Shown: positions 13,115 through 13,679 of the stretch, in pieces
How positions within the stretch are numbered: the stretch's first letter is position 1
Layout of the letters: the number at the start of each line of letters is the position of its first letter
From: an uncultured Streptococcus sp.
GTDB lineage: Bacteria > Bacillota > Bacilli > Lactobacillales > Streptococcaceae
Length of the DNA: 13,679 nt
Assembly (NCBI GenBank): GCA_900755085.1
Contig: CAAEFF010000112.1
Span: 1 to 13,679, forward strand
Direction: 5' to 3'
Position numbers and translations under genes: made by a program
The notes under the pieces: generated by a model
What the model saw: only the letters and a program-made list of their open reading frames with translations
The model's database searches: none
What the model was told of the DNA's origin: nothing

Positions 13115-13679
13115 ATGGTCAGTGACAGTTGTAAGAAACGGTTTGGAAAAATCATGATGGAAGACATGGAGTTAATCGCTCAAGAAGAGATTGCGCCACG
13201 GATTTTTTCAATGGTCTTGAAGGGGGAAATGGTGGTACAGATGTTGCCGGGGCAGTTTCTCCATATCCGCGTACCGGATGACTCCAAGCTCCTTCGTCGT
13301 CCCATTTCTATCTCAGAGATTGATCTAGACAGCCAGACCTGTCGCCTCATCTATCGGGTAGAAGGAGGCGGAACGGCCATCTTTTCTCACTTGCCAGTCG
13401 GTAGCTTTCTCAGTGTCATGGGCCCGCAAGGAAATGGCTTTGACCTAAAAGATCTTGGTCAAGGGGCGCGTGCTTTGATCATCGGTGGCGGGATTGGAGT
13501 GCCTCCCTTGGTCCAAGTGGCTAAACAACTACATGAGCAAGGAGTAGAAATCCATTCTGTCCTGGGATTTGCAAATAAAGAAGCAGTTATCCTTGAGGAA
13601 GAATTGAAACAGTATGGTCTAGTCACTATTACAACTGACGATGGATCTTATGGCACAAAGGGATATGTCTCCACCATCG
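13115..13679 (+). CDS. pyrK: Dihydroorotate dehydrogenase electron transfer subunit PyrK, 5' part
   Basis: PyrK carries FAD and a 2Fe-2S cluster and passes electrons from dihydroorotate, via PyrDB, to NAD in de novo pyrimidine synthesis. The first 188 residues are in the window, out of about 260. RRPISI at 61-66 is the FAD-binding RPxS motif, GPQGNGF lies at 103-109, and GGGIGVPPL at 124-132 starts the NAD-binding half. The cysteines of the iron-sulfur cluster lie beyond the edge. The start at 13115 has AGAGG six bases upstream; an in-frame ATG at 13154 (MMEDMELIAQEE) is an alternative that looks closer to some homologues but has a weaker site. The pyrD subunit gene is expected next. Confidence 0.93.
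   Translation, partial: MVSDSCKKRFGKIMMEDMELIAQEEIAPRIFSMVLKGEMVVQMLPGQFLHIRVPDDSKLLRRPISISEIDLDSQTCRLIYRVEGGGTAIFSHLPVGSFLSVMGPQGNGFDLKDLGQGARALIIGGGIGVPPLVQVAKQLHEQGVEIHSVLGFANKEAVILEEELKQYGLVTITTDDGSYGTKGYVSTI

Overview
The window looks like a chromosomal segment of a Streptococcus, probably from the mitis/sanguinis side of the genus. The reasons are the protein sequences of MnmE, RpiA, DeoB and a CpsY/MtaR-type LysR regulator, the Gram-positive ribosome binding sites, extended -10 promoters, and a PyrR-type attenuator before pyrK. The species call is recognition from memory, not a search. I see no transposase, phage gene, tRNA, rRNA or CRISPR array.

Layout. Positions 1-964 hold a PrsW-family membrane protease gene with its own promoter and a leader hairpin. 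It converges on mnmE (minus strand, 966-2339), and the two share a terminator. mnmE is divergent from a long plus-strand run that starts with the rpiA promoter (about 2445-2473): rpiA, deoB, a DUF1697 gene, punA, a ClC-family channel gene, a stand-alone class I amidotransferase gene, a 320-base gap full of structured repeats, then deoD, a HEPN-like protein gene and a sirtuin gene. The run ends at a strong two-way terminator shared with cpsY (minus strand). cpsY appears to be transcribed as a leaderless message. Divergent from it is a 474-residue membrane protein gene (DUF6688-like), followed by a consensus promoter, a PyrR-binding leader with terminator, and the 5' part of pyrK, which runs off the window.

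How the genes fit together. PunA and DeoD split purine (deoxy)nucleosides into base and (deoxy)ribose-1-phosphate. DeoB turns the sugar-1-phosphate into the 5-phosphate. RpiA passes ribose-5-phosphate into the pentose phosphate pathway. This is a purine nucleoside salvage and pentose recovery cluster, with a channel, an amidotransferase, a putative HEPN RNase and an NAD-consuming sirtuin carried in close or overlapping arrangement. pyrK, under PyrR control, belongs to the separate pyrimidine pathway.

Most worth a second look. The gap 7786-8105 is almost entirely two tandem copies of a roughly 137-base element. The copies differ in stem sequence but keep the same predicted fold and the same internal loop. 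The first copy carries a 40-base internal partial duplication. The second copy ends directly at the deoD start codon, which has no visible Shine-Dalgarno sequence. Second is the stand-alone HEPN-like protein (RNPLAH motif) lying between deoD and the sirtuin gene.
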